Positions 16,777 through 25,653 of a DNA stretch of 64,000 nt are shown piece by piece. The DNA comes from Microvirga makkahensis. GTDB lineage: Bacteria; Pseudomonadota; Alphaproteobacteria; Rhizobiales; Beijerinckiaceae. How positions within the stretch are numbered: position 1 is the stretch's first letter; each line of letters begins with the position of its first letter. The notes below the pieces were generated by a model. The model did no database searches and was not told the DNA's origin. It saw only the letters and a program-made list of their open reading frames with translations. Made by a program: the position numbers and the translations under genes. The DNA is taken from positions 1 to 64,000 of the forward strand of contig NZ_WURB01000005.1 in NCBI RefSeq assembly GCF_009830105.1. The letters run 5' to 3'.

Positions 16777-16948
16777 TTATCGTCGGCGACATTGACGTCC
16801 AGCGCCGCCGCATCAATGTAGGTCGTCTCAAGCGGCCTCAAGGCTTCGGAGACTCTGGCCGCGCTCGCGACCACCTGGCAGCGCATGTCGCCAGCATGTC
16901 TTCGCCCAGCGTCGCCACATGGCTCTCATCTCCCACCACGAGGCGCAG
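16776..16948 (-). pseudogene. Truncated, frameshifted response-regulator receiver domain
   Basis: The minus strand just after the kinase stop reads LRLVVGDESHVATLGEDML, then after a one-base shift (near 16863) ARVSEAL, PLETTYIDAAALDVNVADDKA. This matches the usual receiver order: hydrophobic strand, acidic DES pocket, helix, then LDVN with the phospho-acceptor Asp. The domain breaks off at about 16776 against the integrase remnant, losing the T/S and Lys half. It lies about 30 bp downstream of, and in the same direction as, the HWE kinase, so it was probably that kinase's cognate regulator. Confidence 0.75.
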
Positions 16949-16974
16949 TCCACTCAGTACGGACCTCGACCGCC

Positions 16975-19155
16975 TCAGAGCTGTTTCAGCGGAAACTCGA
17001 GGATGCAGCGCAGGCCTGCGGGATCGAAGTCGAGCCGGGCCATGCCTTGAAGATCCTTGGTCATGCTGCGCTCGATCAGGCGAGTCCCAAAGCTGCGCTT
17101 GACAGGCGGCGTGACAGCCGGACCACCGCTTTCGATCCATTCAATCCGAAGGACATCGACAGTCCCGTACTCGGGAGCCTCCCACCACACGGTGACGAGA
17201 CCCTGCTCGTTGGACAGGGCGCCGTACTTGGCGGCGTTGGTGGTCAGCTCGTGCAGGACCAGGCTGAGGGCGAGGCCGACCCGAGGCGCCAGCATGAGGT
17301 CCGCGCCTTCCAGTCGAACACGCATGGCTGAGCCACCGTGGTAGGGCTCCAGTTCTTGACAGATGATGTCGCGCAGGTTGACGCCCGTCCACGCTTGGCG
17401 CGTCAGCAGCTCATGGGCCTTGCTCAAGGACAAAAGGCGCGCTTCAAAGTTCTCGGAGAAACTCTCGATGTCGGCCGAGGTTCGAATCGTCTGGCTCGCG
17501 ATCGACTGCACGGTGGCGAGCGTGTTCTTGACCCGGTGGTTCAGCTCGTCGATCAGCACCCTCTGATGCTCCTCGGCTCGCTTCCGCTCCGTGATGTCCA
17601 CCAGCATGTTGATTGCGCCGACGACCTTGCCGGAGGCATTCCGCAGCGGTGTGGGGAATGGAATGAATGGAACGCGGCTGCCGTCCGGGCGCTCAGCAAT
17701 CGCTTCCTCACCGCGAACAACGCGGCCCTCCTTCAGGGCAACAGCCATCGGGCATTGATCGTGCGGCAGCGGCGTCCCGTCTGGCGTGAAGAGGCGCCAC
17801 GTCACGCACCACTCATCACTGCCCAGGATGGGCCTTCTCCCGGAGAAATCGACGGCGGCCTGGTTGTAGTAGGTGATCCGGCCTTCGGCATCCGTGGTGT
17901 AAATTGCAGCCGGCAGCGCCTCAAGGAGTTCCCGGACCTGGCGCTCACTCTCGCGCAGCCGTTCCTCGGCTTGTCGCTGCTCCGTCACGTCCTGGACCAC
18001 ACGCACGCCATAGCGGAACCGCCCCTGCGCGTCGAGCACGGACGCGCTGAGGACATTTACGAAGACAATGCCGCCGTCTTTCCGCAGGAAGCGCTTCTGC
18101 ATCGAGTAATGGGCGAGCTCGCCCCGCACCTGGCGGGCATAGTGCTCGGCATCGTCGTCTCGGTCCTCAGGGTGGGTCAGCTCGACGAAGGATCGCCCCA
18201 CAAGCTCCTCGGAAGCATAGCCGACGATGCCCGAGAGAGCCGGGTTGACGCGAACGAATCGACCGGCGGCGTCCATTTCGGCAATGCCGATGGGAGCCTT
18301 CTCGTAGGTCACGGCCAGTCGCTGCTGACTCTCCCGCAGGGCCTCGTCTGCCCTGTGCTGGTCGGTCACATCAACCGTGAAGCAGCGCGTGTTGTGGAAC
18401 TCGCCATTGCGGAAGTGCACGTTGGAGGTGATCAGGACATGCCGGATCGAGCCGTCCTTGGCCTTCAGCTGGGCCGGATACCGGTCCAGCGTCTCCCCTC
18501 GGGAGAGGCGACGGAGGATGTCTCCTATCACCTGAGCATCGGCATGAAAGTCGGCGATCGGCCGGCCGATGTACTCGTCTGCGCTATAGCCGAGGAGATC
18601 AAGCTCAGCCCGGTTGGCGCGCAGGATAGTGCCATCCGCGGCGACCAGGTGGAGGCCAACAGCACTATTCTCGAAGAAGTCCTCAAGATCCTGCCGGCTC
18701 TGACGCAGCTCAATCTCTATGTCCTTGCGGTCGGAGATGTCCTGAAAGCAGTTGATCGCGCCAAGAATGCCGCCCTGGCTGTCGAGTAGCGGCTCGATAT
18801 GAGCCAGCACGGTGCGGCGGCTTTGATCCGGACGCTCGATCAGGACCTCGAGCCCGTGAGCGGGCTTGCCGGAGCGCAGGACCTGCGCCATTGGGGTGTC
18901 TGCGTGAGCAAGGGGGCGTCCATCCAGGTGGTAGAGGCGAAAGGACCCGCAGTAACGTTCGTCCGTTTCGCCAAGGCGGGGCTGGCGTCCCCACAGTTCG
19001 GCGGCCCGTTTGCTATAGCGCCGGATGATCCCGTCTGCCGAGCAGATATAAATGGCTGCGGGTATGGCATCAAGCACGGCCTGGCTGACGGTGGCAAGCT
19101 CCTGTAAGCTGGGTTGAGGCAAGGGATTGCTGGAGGAGAAGGCGGCTACCGTCAT
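16975..19155 (-). CDS. Multi-PAS HWE-family sensor histidine kinase
   Basis: This 726-residue cytosolic kinase has no membrane segment. It has four PAS domains at about 22-145, 153-268, 275-395 and 405-525. The first and last both contain RY or YNQAAV-type PAS cores with LxDxxGGxxGAIN/GKVVGAIN C-caps. The H-box ELNHRVKNTLATVQS puts the phospho-acceptor at His540. The HWE-type ATPase domain follows, with N-box HELTTNAAKYGAL (635-647) and FGTRLIERS. HWE kinases are frequent in Rhizobiales and often sense light, redox state or general stress. No Cys in a PAS core suggests an LOV flavin site. Its receiver partner downstream is broken, so its output is uncertain. Confidence 0.95.
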   Translation of the reverse strand: MTVAAFSSSNPLPQPSLQELATVSQAVLDAIPAAIYICSADGIIRRYSKRAAELWGRQPRLGETDERYCGSFRLYHLDGRPLAHADTPMAQVLRSGKPAHGLEVLIERPDQSRRTVLAHIEPLLDSQGGILGAINCFQDISDRKDIEIELRQSRQDLEDFFENSAVGLHLVAADGTILRANRAELDLLGYSADEYIGRPIADFHADAQVIGDILRRLSRGETLDRYPAQLKAKDGSIRHVLITSNVHFRNGEFHNTRCFTVDVTDQHRADEALRESQQRLAVTYEKAPIGIAEMDAAGRFVRVNPALSGIVGYASEELVGRSFVELTHPEDRDDDAEHYARQVRGELAHYSMQKRFLRKDGGIVFVNVLSASVLDAQGRFRYGVRVVQDVTEQRQAEERLRESERQVRELLEALPAAIYTTDAEGRITYYNQAAVDFSGRRPILGSDEWCVTWRLFTPDGTPLPHDQCPMAVALKEGRVVRGEEAIAERPDGSRVPFIPFPTPLRNASGKVVGAINMLVDITERKRAEEHQRVLIDELNHRVKNTLATVQSIASQTIRTSADIESFSENFEARLLSLSKAHELLTRQAWTGVNLRDIICQELEPYHGGSAMRVRLEGADLMLAPRVGLALSLVLHELTTNAAKYGALSNEQGLVTVWWEAPEYGTVDVLRIEWIESGGPAVTPPVKRSFGTRLIERSMTKDLQGMARLDFDPAGLRCILEFPLKQL

Positions 19156-19683
19156 AGCAGTTCATTGTCCTTTGAACCAACCACTTCTCTCAGGGGCAGA
19201 CCGGGGCAACGACCGACACGCCTCGGAAGAAACACAGTCCCGCCCGAATGATGGCAATTGCCCTCGGGCCAGTGGCAACAATCTCCAGATAGGGCGTTCT
19301 CAGCCAATCTCGATAGTTCATCAAGATTAATGTCCCTGGGACGGACATTTCTGGAGGTGGCCCTGGAGCTGATACGAGCCGAACTCCGACAGCCGATCGG
19401 TAAGCAAGCTCGATAGCGTCGCGCCCAAAACTGGCCGTGACCCGGCCCTCACATTGCGGGGCACAAGAAGGTTCTAAGTTGTGTGCCAGAAGTAGCCCAG
19501 CTTGAATCCAACGCGGTTAAGCCAACTGGAGTAAGCACGCATACAGGGTGGTGATTCTGGTTGGGATCTGCCGCGACCGTGATCGTGCGCTATGCCCTCA
19601 ATGGTACAGAAGGCATATCAGAATGTGGGCTATGTGCCCCCATAATCTCAATATACTCTTCTTTCAGGGGCTTGGTGGATAGA
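19156..19683. other. 528-bp intergenic region between the kinase and tRNA-Ser
   Basis: I see no protein-like frame, RNA gene or strong inverted repeat. It should hold the kinase promoter at its left end and the 3' trailer of the tRNA at its right end. AT content rises near 19640-19665. Confidence 0.45.
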
Positions 19684-19773
19684 TGGCGGAGGGAGCGGGA
19701 TTCGAACCCGCGATACGGTTTCCCGTATACACACTTTCCAGGCGTGCGCCTTCAACCACTCGGCCACCCCTCC
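19684..19773 (-). tRNA. tRNA-Ser (anticodon GGA)
   Basis: The minus strand folds into a class II tRNA with acceptor stem GGAGGGG/TCCCTCC, discriminator G and an encoded CCA. The anticodon loop CTGGAAA reads GGA, decoding UCC and UCU. A long variable arm (TATACGGG...CCGTATC) and a TTCGAAT T-loop confirm serine identity. Confidence 0.97.
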
Positions 19774-19976
19774 AGCGTTGAACCTTTCCGGTCTTGCAAC
19801 ATCGTTCGCGTGAGCCGCGAACCGGATGAGATTCCCCGCATCTCTGCGGAGCGCTCGTTTAGCTCCAAAATGAGACGAAAAGCAAGACCGAACTGAAGAA
19901 AGTTTGGCGTGGGTGACTTTGCGGCAGTCTCAAAAGGCTCTAGATAATCCCTCTCTGTTTGGAGAGGCATACTTCC

Positions 19977-20297
19977 TTGAAATTCCTAGCGCGTAGTTTG
20001 GGGCTTCTGCTGGTCGCCGCCGGCTTCATCGGGCTCGTGATCGATGGAACGCGGTCCATCGTCAATCACACGGTGTCGTTCACCTCCATCTCAAGCGCGG
20101 CCGGCACCCTGTTCCCGGGCGGCGCGACGGGCCTTGAGGGGCAGCTAGCCGCCAGCACCTATCCCTGGCTCTGGGATCCCTTCCTGATCCAGTTCCTCCA
20201 GCTCCCGGCCTCCGTCACGGCCTTCCTCGTCGGCGCGCTGCTTCTCTGGCTCGGCCAGAAGCCTCTCGAGCCCGTGGGCTATTTCGCCGGACGGTAG
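19977..20297 (+). CDS. Small two-helix membrane protein
   Basis: The product is about 106 residues. It opens with a hydrophobic helix ([17 protein letters not shown], about 7-23), followed by a periplasmic-side loop of about 45 residues with LFPGG and [10 protein letters not shown] second helix ([19 protein letters not shown]) leads to a short basic tail. TTG 19977 is chosen because GGAGAGG lies 10 bp upstream; no ATG is available. It has the look of a conserved Rhizobiales membrane protein, but I cannot name a family or function. Confidence 0.65.
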   Translation: MKFLARSLGLLLVAAGFIGLVIDGTRSIVNHTVSFTSISSAAGTLFPGGATGLEGQLAASTYPWLWDPFLIQFLQLPASVTAFLVGALLLWLGQKPLEPVGYFAGR

Positions 20298-20379
20298 GCC
20301 CTCACGGCAAGGTGAGGGGGAGACCCTCCCTTCGGCGACAAGGAAGGCTTACATAAGGCGGGTCACACGAGAGGCCTTC

Positions 20380-21039
20380 ATGTTCAGCTTCCGCAAACCT
20401 GCCACCCTTCCCACGCCCGACCAGGCGCTGCCGGGCCGCCCGTCCCCGATCCCCACGGCCGAGACCCATTTCGTCAATGGACGCCCCCTCCAGCCGCCTT
20501 ACCCGGAGGGGATGGAGAAGGCTCTCTTCGGGCTAGGCTGCTTCTGGGGCGCCGAGCGCAAGTTCTGGCAAATGGGAGACGGGATCTGGATCACGGCGGC
20601 GGGCTATTCCGCTGGCATCACCCCCCATCCGACCTATGAGGAGGTATGCACCGGTATGACCGGGCACAACGAGGTGGTGCTCGTCGTCTTCGACCCTCGG
20701 AAGACGTCCTACGACGCGCTCCTGAGGACGTTCTGGGAAAACCACGATCCCACGCAGGGGATGCGCCAGGGCAACGATGTGGGCACCCAGTACCGTTCGG
20801 GCATCTACGTGTTCGGCGAGGCACAGCGCAGGGCCGCCGAGGCCTCCAAGTCCGCCTATGCCCAGGCGCTTGGGGCGCGGGGCTACGGCCCCGTCACCAC
20901 TGAGATCCTCGATGCCGGGCCGTTCTATTTCGCCGAGGATTACCACCAGCAATACCTGGCCAAGAACCCGAACGGCTATTGCGGCCTCGGCGGAACGGGA
21001 GTGTCCTGCCCGATCGGCACGGGCGTCGCGGCCGAGTAG
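20380..21039 (+). CDS. msrA: Peptide methionine-(S)-S-oxide reductase
   Basis: MsrA reduces the S-epimer of methionine sulfoxide in proteins. The 219-residue product has the catalytic motif GCFWGAE with Cys54 as nucleophile. The conserved [20 protein letters not shown] stretch (split near 190-208) supplies further resolving Cys residues at its C-terminus. An ~45-residue N-terminal extension compared with compact MsrA proteins is typical of the long E. coli-like class. It is monocistronic and convergent with mepA. The start ATG 20380 has no strong Shine-Dalgarno sequence. Confidence 0.95.
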   Translation: MFSFRKPATLPTPDQALPGRPSPIPTAETHFVNGRPLQPPYPEGMEKALFGLGCFWGAERKFWQMGDGIWITAAGYSAGITPHPTYEEVCTGMTGHNEVVLVVFDPRKTSYDALLRTFWENHDPTQGMRQGNDVGTQYRSGIYVFGEAQRRAAEASKSAYAQALGARGYGPVTTEILDAGPFYFAEDYHQQYLAKNPNGYCGLGGTGVSCPIGTGVAAE

Positions 21040-21084
21040 CGGAAAAGGGCGAGAAAGCGCGGACGGGCAGCCGCCGTCCGCGCC

Positions 21085-21996
21085 TCACGGTGCCGCGAGC
21101 ACGCGGCGGCACTCCTCCGGCAGCTGAGACAGAGTCAGGGGCGGGCGAGGCTTGCCCGGTTTCGGGCGCAGCATCGCCGGCGTGAACCAGCGTGCGAGTT
21201 CCGCACCGCATCCGTCGCCGCTTGGCGGCGGCGCCTGATCAGAGCAGGCGGCGTCCCCCGCAGGGCAGGCGAGGCGGATGTGGAAATGGTAGTTGTGGCC
21301 CCACATGGGCCGCACCTTCCTCAACCATCCCCGGTCCTCCCCGGCCTCGCGGCAGAGGGCTTTTTTGATCGCCGGATTCACGAAGATGCGCGCGACGTCA
21401 TTCTCCTTCGCGGCGGCGCGGATGAGAGCCGTGTGCTGCGGCGTCCAGACCGCGGGATCCACATCGAGCCAGTCGCTGCGCACCACGTTGGTGGCGGACA
21501 TCTCCTCGCGCTCGAGCCGCGACAGGCGGCGATCGGGCATCGGCGTGAGCCACACATCCGCATCGAGGCCGATCTGGTGCGAGGCGTGACCCGTGATCAT
21601 CGGTCCGCCGCGCGGCTGCGAGATGTCGCCGATCAGCAGACCCGGCCATCCATTGATGCTCGGCATGCGCGCGGAGAGGCGCTGCAGCAGCGCAATGAGC
21701 TGCGGATGACCCCAATTGCGGTTGCGGGAGAGCCGCATCACCTGCCAGGTCTCGCCGTCGGTCGGGATCGCAGCGGCGCCTGCCACGCAGCCCCGCGCAT
21801 AGCCGCCGATGGAGCGGGCTCGAAGGGAGGCCGGGGCGCTGCTCCGGCCGAACAGCTCTTTCGCGGCGAGCTTCGGGTCGTTCGGGTTGGAAAGGGGCGG
21901 CAGAGGCTTCGGCTCGAGCGTGCCCCTGTCCTGGGCGAAGGCTGCTCCGCCGAGGGTGAAGGCGGCGATGAAGGCAAGAGAGCGAATCGGATTCAT
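21085..21996 (-). CDS. mepA: Penicillin-insensitive murein endopeptidase
   Basis: MepA is a periplasmic LAS-family zinc peptidase that cuts D-Ala-mDAP cross-links in peptidoglycan. The 303-residue product has a signal peptide (1-21, ending AFA before Gln22). Zinc ligands are recognisable at [14 protein letters not shown] (His140 and Asp147), plus the later [11 protein letters not shown] motif. The MepA Cys pairs are present at YARGC, ALCREA, ACPAG and EEC. It is convergent with msrA, with a 10-bp GC-rich inverted repeat (21057-21066 and 21074-21083) between them that may serve both as a transcript end. Confidence 0.94.
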   Translation of the reverse strand: MNPIRSLAFIAAFTLGGAAFAQDRGTLEPKPLPPLSNPNDPKLAAKELFGRSSAPASLRARSIGGYARGCVAGAAAIPTDGETWQVMRLSRNRNWGHPQLIALLQRLSARMPSINGWPGLLIGDISQPRGGPMITGHASHQIGLDADVWLTPMPDRRLSRLEREEMSATNVVRSDWLDVDPAVWTPQHTALIRAAAKENDVARIFVNPAIKKALCREAGEDRGWLRKVRPMWGHNYHFHIRLACPAGDAACSDQAPPPSGDGCGAELARWFTPAMLRPKPGKPRPPLTLSQLPEECRRVLAAP

Positions 21997-22233
21997 ACGG
22001 AAAGGCTAGCGCATCGTGCGCAAATGTGGACCCGGGTCGGAGAGGGCGATGCGCCGCACGTGGAGCGCCTTCGTGTCGGCGGCCTTCTCTTCCGCGTCCT
22101 CACTGGCCTTGGGTCGGTGAGGACGATCGGAACAGCGCAGCGCCCTTCGCATCGCCATGGCCGGAGCGAGCCCGGCCATGGCGACGTGATCCGCATAAGG
22201 GCCCCCTGCGATGAGGCCGGGCTGCGCTGCCGA

Positions 22234-23397
22234 TCAGTGCCGCGGCTGCGGCCGGCCTTCGCCGGCGCTGCGCTGGCTGATATGGCCGGGGCCCATCGTC
22301 CGCTTGTCGTGTCCGTTGCCGGTGCGGCGCATGGTGGGCTGGTAGCGCGGCATAGGGCGCTTCGCACGAGGGGCCTGGCGCGAGCCGCTCATGAACGGGG
22401 CAAGGAGAACGCTTGCGACCATGGCGCCGACGCCTGCCAGAACGGCTGCGGTTGCTAAGGGATGGAGCTGCGCCTCGAGTAGCAGGCTTGTCTTGCGCGG
22501 CTCTCCCGGAAGAGACGAATACATGTCGCCGTCCTCGCGCGCGCGATAGAGATTGTCGTGCATCTGCCGGCGCTCGGGCCGGTCGGTCGTCTGAGCACCG
22601 TAGCCCGTCAGTTCCATGGCCTTGTCCATCATGCGCGGCGCGACCTTGCCCATTGCGCCGATGACCCATCCCCCGAAGCCGATGGTCAGCTCGCGTCTGC
22701 GGTGCTCGGCGGCGAAGACGATCGCCTTGGCCACCAGATGCGGATCATAGGCCGGCGGCGGAACGGCCGCTTCCTTGTCGAGATAGTTCCGGGCGTGTTC
22801 GACATAGGGCGTGTCGATGGAGGACGGCTTGATGAGGGTCACGGCGATCGGCGTGCCTTGTTCCTCCAGCTCCATGCGCAGACCGTCCGTGAAGGCCTTC
22901 ACCGCATGTTTAGACGCCGAGTACTGTGTCTGAAGCATCATGGCACGCTCGGAGAGAACGCTACCGACATTGATGATGGTGCCGCCGCGGCTGCGCAGGT
23001 GCTCCGCTGCGATCAGCGAGCCGTTGACCACGCCCCAGTAATTCACTTCGAAGAGCTGTCGCTGATCCTCAAGAGGGATCTTGTCGAGGGGGCCATAAAG
23101 AGCGACCGCCGCATCGTTCACCCAGGTGTCGAATCCGCCGAACGTGTCGATGGCTGTGCGGGCGATACGCTCCAGATCCTCGCGCTTGCTCACGTCCGCC
23201 GGCACCGCGACGGCGCGGGTTCCGCCGCGGCTGAGTTCATCGGCAACCTTGCGCAGGGCCTCCTCGTTACGGGCCACCAGAACGAGGCCCCTGGCGCCGC
23301 GCGACGCGAAATGATGGGCAGTCGCGAGGCCGATGCCGCTGGAAGCGCCCGTGATGACGACCACTTGCTCCTCGACAGGCTTCTGGCGAACGGGCAT
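22234..23397 (-). CDS. SDR family oxidoreductase with C-terminal membrane tail
   Basis: The classical short-chain dehydrogenase core has TGASSGIG (cofactor Gly motif, near residue 15), NDAAVALYG, and the active-site YSASKHAV. ATG 23397 is chosen because AAGGAG precedes it by 6 bp. At 387 residues it is about 100 longer than a plain SDR. The extra C-terminal part carries a hydrophobic helix (ATAAVLAGVGAMVASVLLAP) and a basic, disordered tail, so the enzyme is probably membrane-tethered. Similar long SDRs are common in alphaproteobacteria. The substrate is unknown. Confidence 0.9.
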   Translation of the reverse strand: MPVRQKPVEEQVVVITGASSGIGLATAHHFASRGARGLVLVARNEEALRKVADELSRGGTRAVAVPADVSKREDLERIARTAIDTFGGFDTWVNDAAVALYGPLDKIPLEDQRQLFEVNYWGVVNGSLIAAEHLRSRGGTIINVGSVLSERAMMLQTQYSASKHAVKAFTDGLRMELEEQGTPIAVTLIKPSSIDTPYVEHARNYLDKEAAVPPPAYDPHLVAKAIVFAAEHRRRELTIGFGGWVIGAMGKVAPRMMDKAMELTGYGAQTTDRPERRQMHDNLYRAREDGDMYSSLPGEPRKTSLLLEAQLHPLATAAVLAGVGAMVASVLLAPFMSGSRQAPRAKRPMPRYQPTMRRTGNGHDKRTMGPGHISQRSAGEGRPQPRH

Positions 23398-23596
23398 GGC
23401 AATCTCCTTCATTGTCCTGGGGCAAGAGCGAGGGTCAACGTGAGGGTCATGGTGCGGTTCCTATGGCAGCGCTTGCTGCCGCAGGTGATGAGAACCGTAA
23501 CAGCCTAGTGAGACCTGGGAAGCGCAAGGCCTCGAACCGGAACGGCTCCCTGACCCGAGCGTTGCCTTAGACCTTGCAGATGAAGGGAGAGAGAGA

Positions 23597-24007
23597 ATGG
23601 AGACGACGGTACAAAGTGGTGACGTCCGCGAAACCCACAGCTTGATCGCCAGCGACAAGGTGGAAGGCACTCCGGTCCGCCGCTCGGACGGCGAGAAGAT
23701 CGGAACCATCGAGCGCGTGATGATCGAGAAGCGGTCGGGCAAGGTCGCCTATGCGGTCATGAGCTTCGGCGGCTTCATGGGCCTGGGCGAGGAATACTAC
23801 ACGCTTCCCTGGAGCGTCCTGAAATACAACGTCGAGCTCGATGCCTATGAGCTCAACCTGACGGAAGACCAGCTGCGCGGCGCGCCCCGGCGGACGGCCG
23901 AGGGGCATGATGCTTCCTACGACCGTGAATGGGAGGAGCATGTGCACCGCTACTACAACGCCACTCCGTACTGGGGCGAGAGCGATCCCATGAGCACCGG
24001 CCGCTAA
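23597..24007 (+). CDS. PRC-barrel domain protein
   Basis: The 136-residue soluble protein has a PRC-barrel (about 14-95). The core includes VEGTPVRRSDGEKIGTIERV, AYAVMSFGGFMGLGEEYYTLPW and YELNLTEDQLRGAP. The C-terminal tail is Tyr/Glu-rich (HRYYNATPYWGE). PRC-barrels occur in photosynthetic reaction centre H subunits and RimM, and stand-alone copies like this are often stress-induced in Rhizobiales. No partner gene is apparent. A GGGAGAGAGA site precedes the ATG. The molecular role is not known. Confidence 0.88.
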   Translation: METTVQSGDVRETHSLIASDKVEGTPVRRSDGEKIGTIERVMIEKRSGKVAYAVMSFGGFMGLGEEYYTLPWSVLKYNVELDAYELNLTEDQLRGAPRRTAEGHDASYDREWEEHVHRYYNATPYWGESDPMSTGR

Positions 24008-24068
24008 AGCATCCGGATGTGAATGGTGGGCGGCCCTTCGGATCCGCAGGTTGCGCCAGCACAGCGTG

Positions 24069-24120
24069 TCATGGCCGCCCCTGGACTCGGTCCGGGGATC
24101 AGTCCCGGCCATCCTGATGG
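24069..24120. repeat. Dispersed palindromic repeat, copy between PRC and histone-like genes
   Basis: It has tcatggccgcccctgg, tccggggatcagtcccgg and ccatcctgatgg blocks, closely matching 11222-11273. The rest of the 348-bp gap (24008-24355) holds no gene, only this repeat and the terminator at 24271-24303. Confidence 0.6.
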
Positions 24121-24270
24121 GAAAGGCATCGCGCTCGACGGAGGCGAGATCTCCGGCGCATACTGGTGGTGGCGCAGAGGGGTGAGCGAGCGGATAGCCG
24201 GTTCCGCTTTTCGCCCGCGCGGCCAGCAGGGGGCGCACAATATTCCGGATTTGGGCACGGCTTGAAAAAG

Positions 24271-24303
24271 AAAATCGCCCGGCTTTCACCGGGCGATTTT
24301 TTT
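24271..24303. terminator. Bidirectional intrinsic terminator
   Basis: A 12-bp stem (aaaatcgcccgg 24271-24282, ccgggcgatttt 24289-24300) has T runs on both strands. It lies between the PRC gene and the convergent histone-like gene. Confidence 0.85.
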
Positions 24304-24355
24304 AGGCCCATGCGCCAGGACAGGACTCAGCCCTGCCGACTGACGCATGCTTGGC

Positions 24356-25006
24356 TTATCGCTTGCGAGCCTTCGAGGGGCTCTTGCGGGCGCTTGCCGA
24401 ACGGGCGCTCGTCGAACGCTTGGCGACCTTGCCGGACTTCTTCGTCGCGGAAGTGCGGCTGGACGCAGCGGCTGCGCGCTTCGTCGATTTCGCCGCTGTC
24501 TTCTTGGCGGAAGACTTCACCGCGCTGCGGGTGGCAGGCTTGCGGGCCGAGGTCGAGCGAGCCGACGCGGTGCGAGCGGTGGACTTGCGGGCCGTAGACT
24601 TCTTCGCAGCCGACCGGGAGGCGGGCTTCGCAGAAGTCTTCTTGGCAGCGGTCTTCCTGGCAGCAGTTTTCGTGCCGGATGACTTCGCGGCCGATTTGGC
24701 CGTGGTCTTCTTGGCAGCGGTCTTCTTCGCCGTGGTCTTCTTGGCAGCCGTCTTGGTGCCGGAGGACTTCGCCGAAGATCTGGTCGAGGACTTCGCGGCC
24801 GATTTGGCCGTGGTCTTCTTGGCAGCGGTCTTCTTGGCAGCAGTCTTGGTGCCGGCCGATTTCGTGCTCTTGCGAGCCGAGGACGTGCTGGCCTTCTTCG
24901 CAGTGGTCTTGGAGCCTCTCTTGGCTCCGCTGGTTTTCTTGGTGCTGGTCGCACCGGTGTCACCCGTGAACAACGCTGTCAGCGGGTTCTTGTTGTCTGT
25001 CGGCAT
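24356..25006 (-). CDS. Lys/Ala/Ser-rich histone H1-like protein
   Basis: The 216-residue product starts MPTDNKNPLTALFTGD at ATG 25006 behind AAGGAGG. From residue 25 on it is almost only Lys, Ala, Ser, Thr and Arg, in degenerate repeats such as KTAAKKTAAKKTTAKSAAKS and SARKSTARTASARS. This is the eukaryotic histone H1 tail pattern, also found in bacterial HctB, AlgP and Rhizobiales H1-like proteins. It should bind DNA without sequence specificity. Near-identical internal blocks (for example KTTAKSAAKSS, twice) show recent repeat expansion, so copy number may vary between strains. Confidence 0.88.
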   Translation of the reverse strand: MPTDNKNPLTALFTGDTGATSTKKTSGAKRGSKTTAKKASTSSARKSTKSAGTKTAAKKTAAKKTTAKSAAKSSTRSSAKSSGTKTAAKKTTAKKTAAKKTTAKSAAKSSGTKTAARKTAAKKTSAKPASRSAAKKSTARKSTARTASARSTSARKPATRSAVKSSAKKTAAKSTKRAAAASSRTSATKKSGKVAKRSTSARSASARKSPSKARKR

Positions 25007-25653
25007 AGCCGCCTCCTTCAAGGGCCTTCGCGTGCAACCGTCACGCTTGCAAGGCAACGTCGTTATACCAAGCGGGTTCCGATTAACGGAAAGTGTAGAA
25101 AGTAGAATTCGTACTTTTTCTGTGGATACTTTGACGGCGACAGCAGCATGAACTTGCGCTTGCAGCACGCGATAGAAGGCGTGTGATCGGACGCGAAGAG
25201 ACTCTTCTTGGGACTCCTCGACATCACTTCGGATCTACCAGACTAGTTCGCATCGCTACTTAAATCGCATTATATATCAATCATTTACCCCCGAGACGAT
25301 TGTCCGGTTGAAACCATCCGGCAGCCTCTGGCACGTGTCGGAAGCGTCGGTCGCGCGACAGCAATGGATCGCACTTCGCAGGCGTGTCGCGAACCGTTCT
25401 CGACGACGAAAAAATTTTTCGCCGATCTGCTCGGAAAGGTGTCGGTCGGAGGTGGCGAAGATGCGTATGGACGCATCGAGTGATTCAAGAATCACTCCGC
25501 AGGGACGATGACGTAGCGACAGGAGATGAGACTGAATCGGGCGCTCCGATTCAACGACCGCCGGCGCGCGGCAACCTGCCTCCCGCTCGACCCTTCACGC
25601 GGTTCGCAAGGCGCGGTAAGCGAAGGGCGTCAATTATCTCTCCGTGGTCCACC
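25007..25653. other. 647-bp divergent promoter region rich in GANTC sites
   Basis: This gap separates the divergent histone-like and EamA genes. It is more AT-rich near 25255-25290 and holds six GANTC sites (25200, 25212, 25482, 25489, 25534 and 25548), the recognition sequence of the CcrM methylase. Four of them lie inside the two palindromes at 25478-25497 and 25533-25553. No gene is supported, though the EamA start may lie further left. Confidence 0.45.
25478..25497. promoter_or_regulatory. Near-perfect palindrome containing two GANTC sites
   Basis: Arms gagtgattc and gaatcactc are separated by aa. A second palindrome (tgaatcgg-gcgct-ccgattca, 25533-25553) follows 35 bp later, upstream of the EamA gene. 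Confidence 0.4.

Noticed and set aside
17338-18789. A 483-codon plus-strand frame opposite the HWE kinase
   Set aside because: It is the mirror of the kinase codons with no domain logic; every kinase motif is on the minus strand.
16450-19773. An integrative element inserted at tRNA-Ser
   Set aside because: The integrase remnant and tRNA are 2.9 kb apart with an intact kinase between them, and I found no duplicated tRNA 3' end.
24356-25006. A CRISPR-like array in the repetitive 24.4-25.0 kb stretch
   Set aside because: The repeats are codon-level Lys/Ala units in one long frame, without spacers of constant length.
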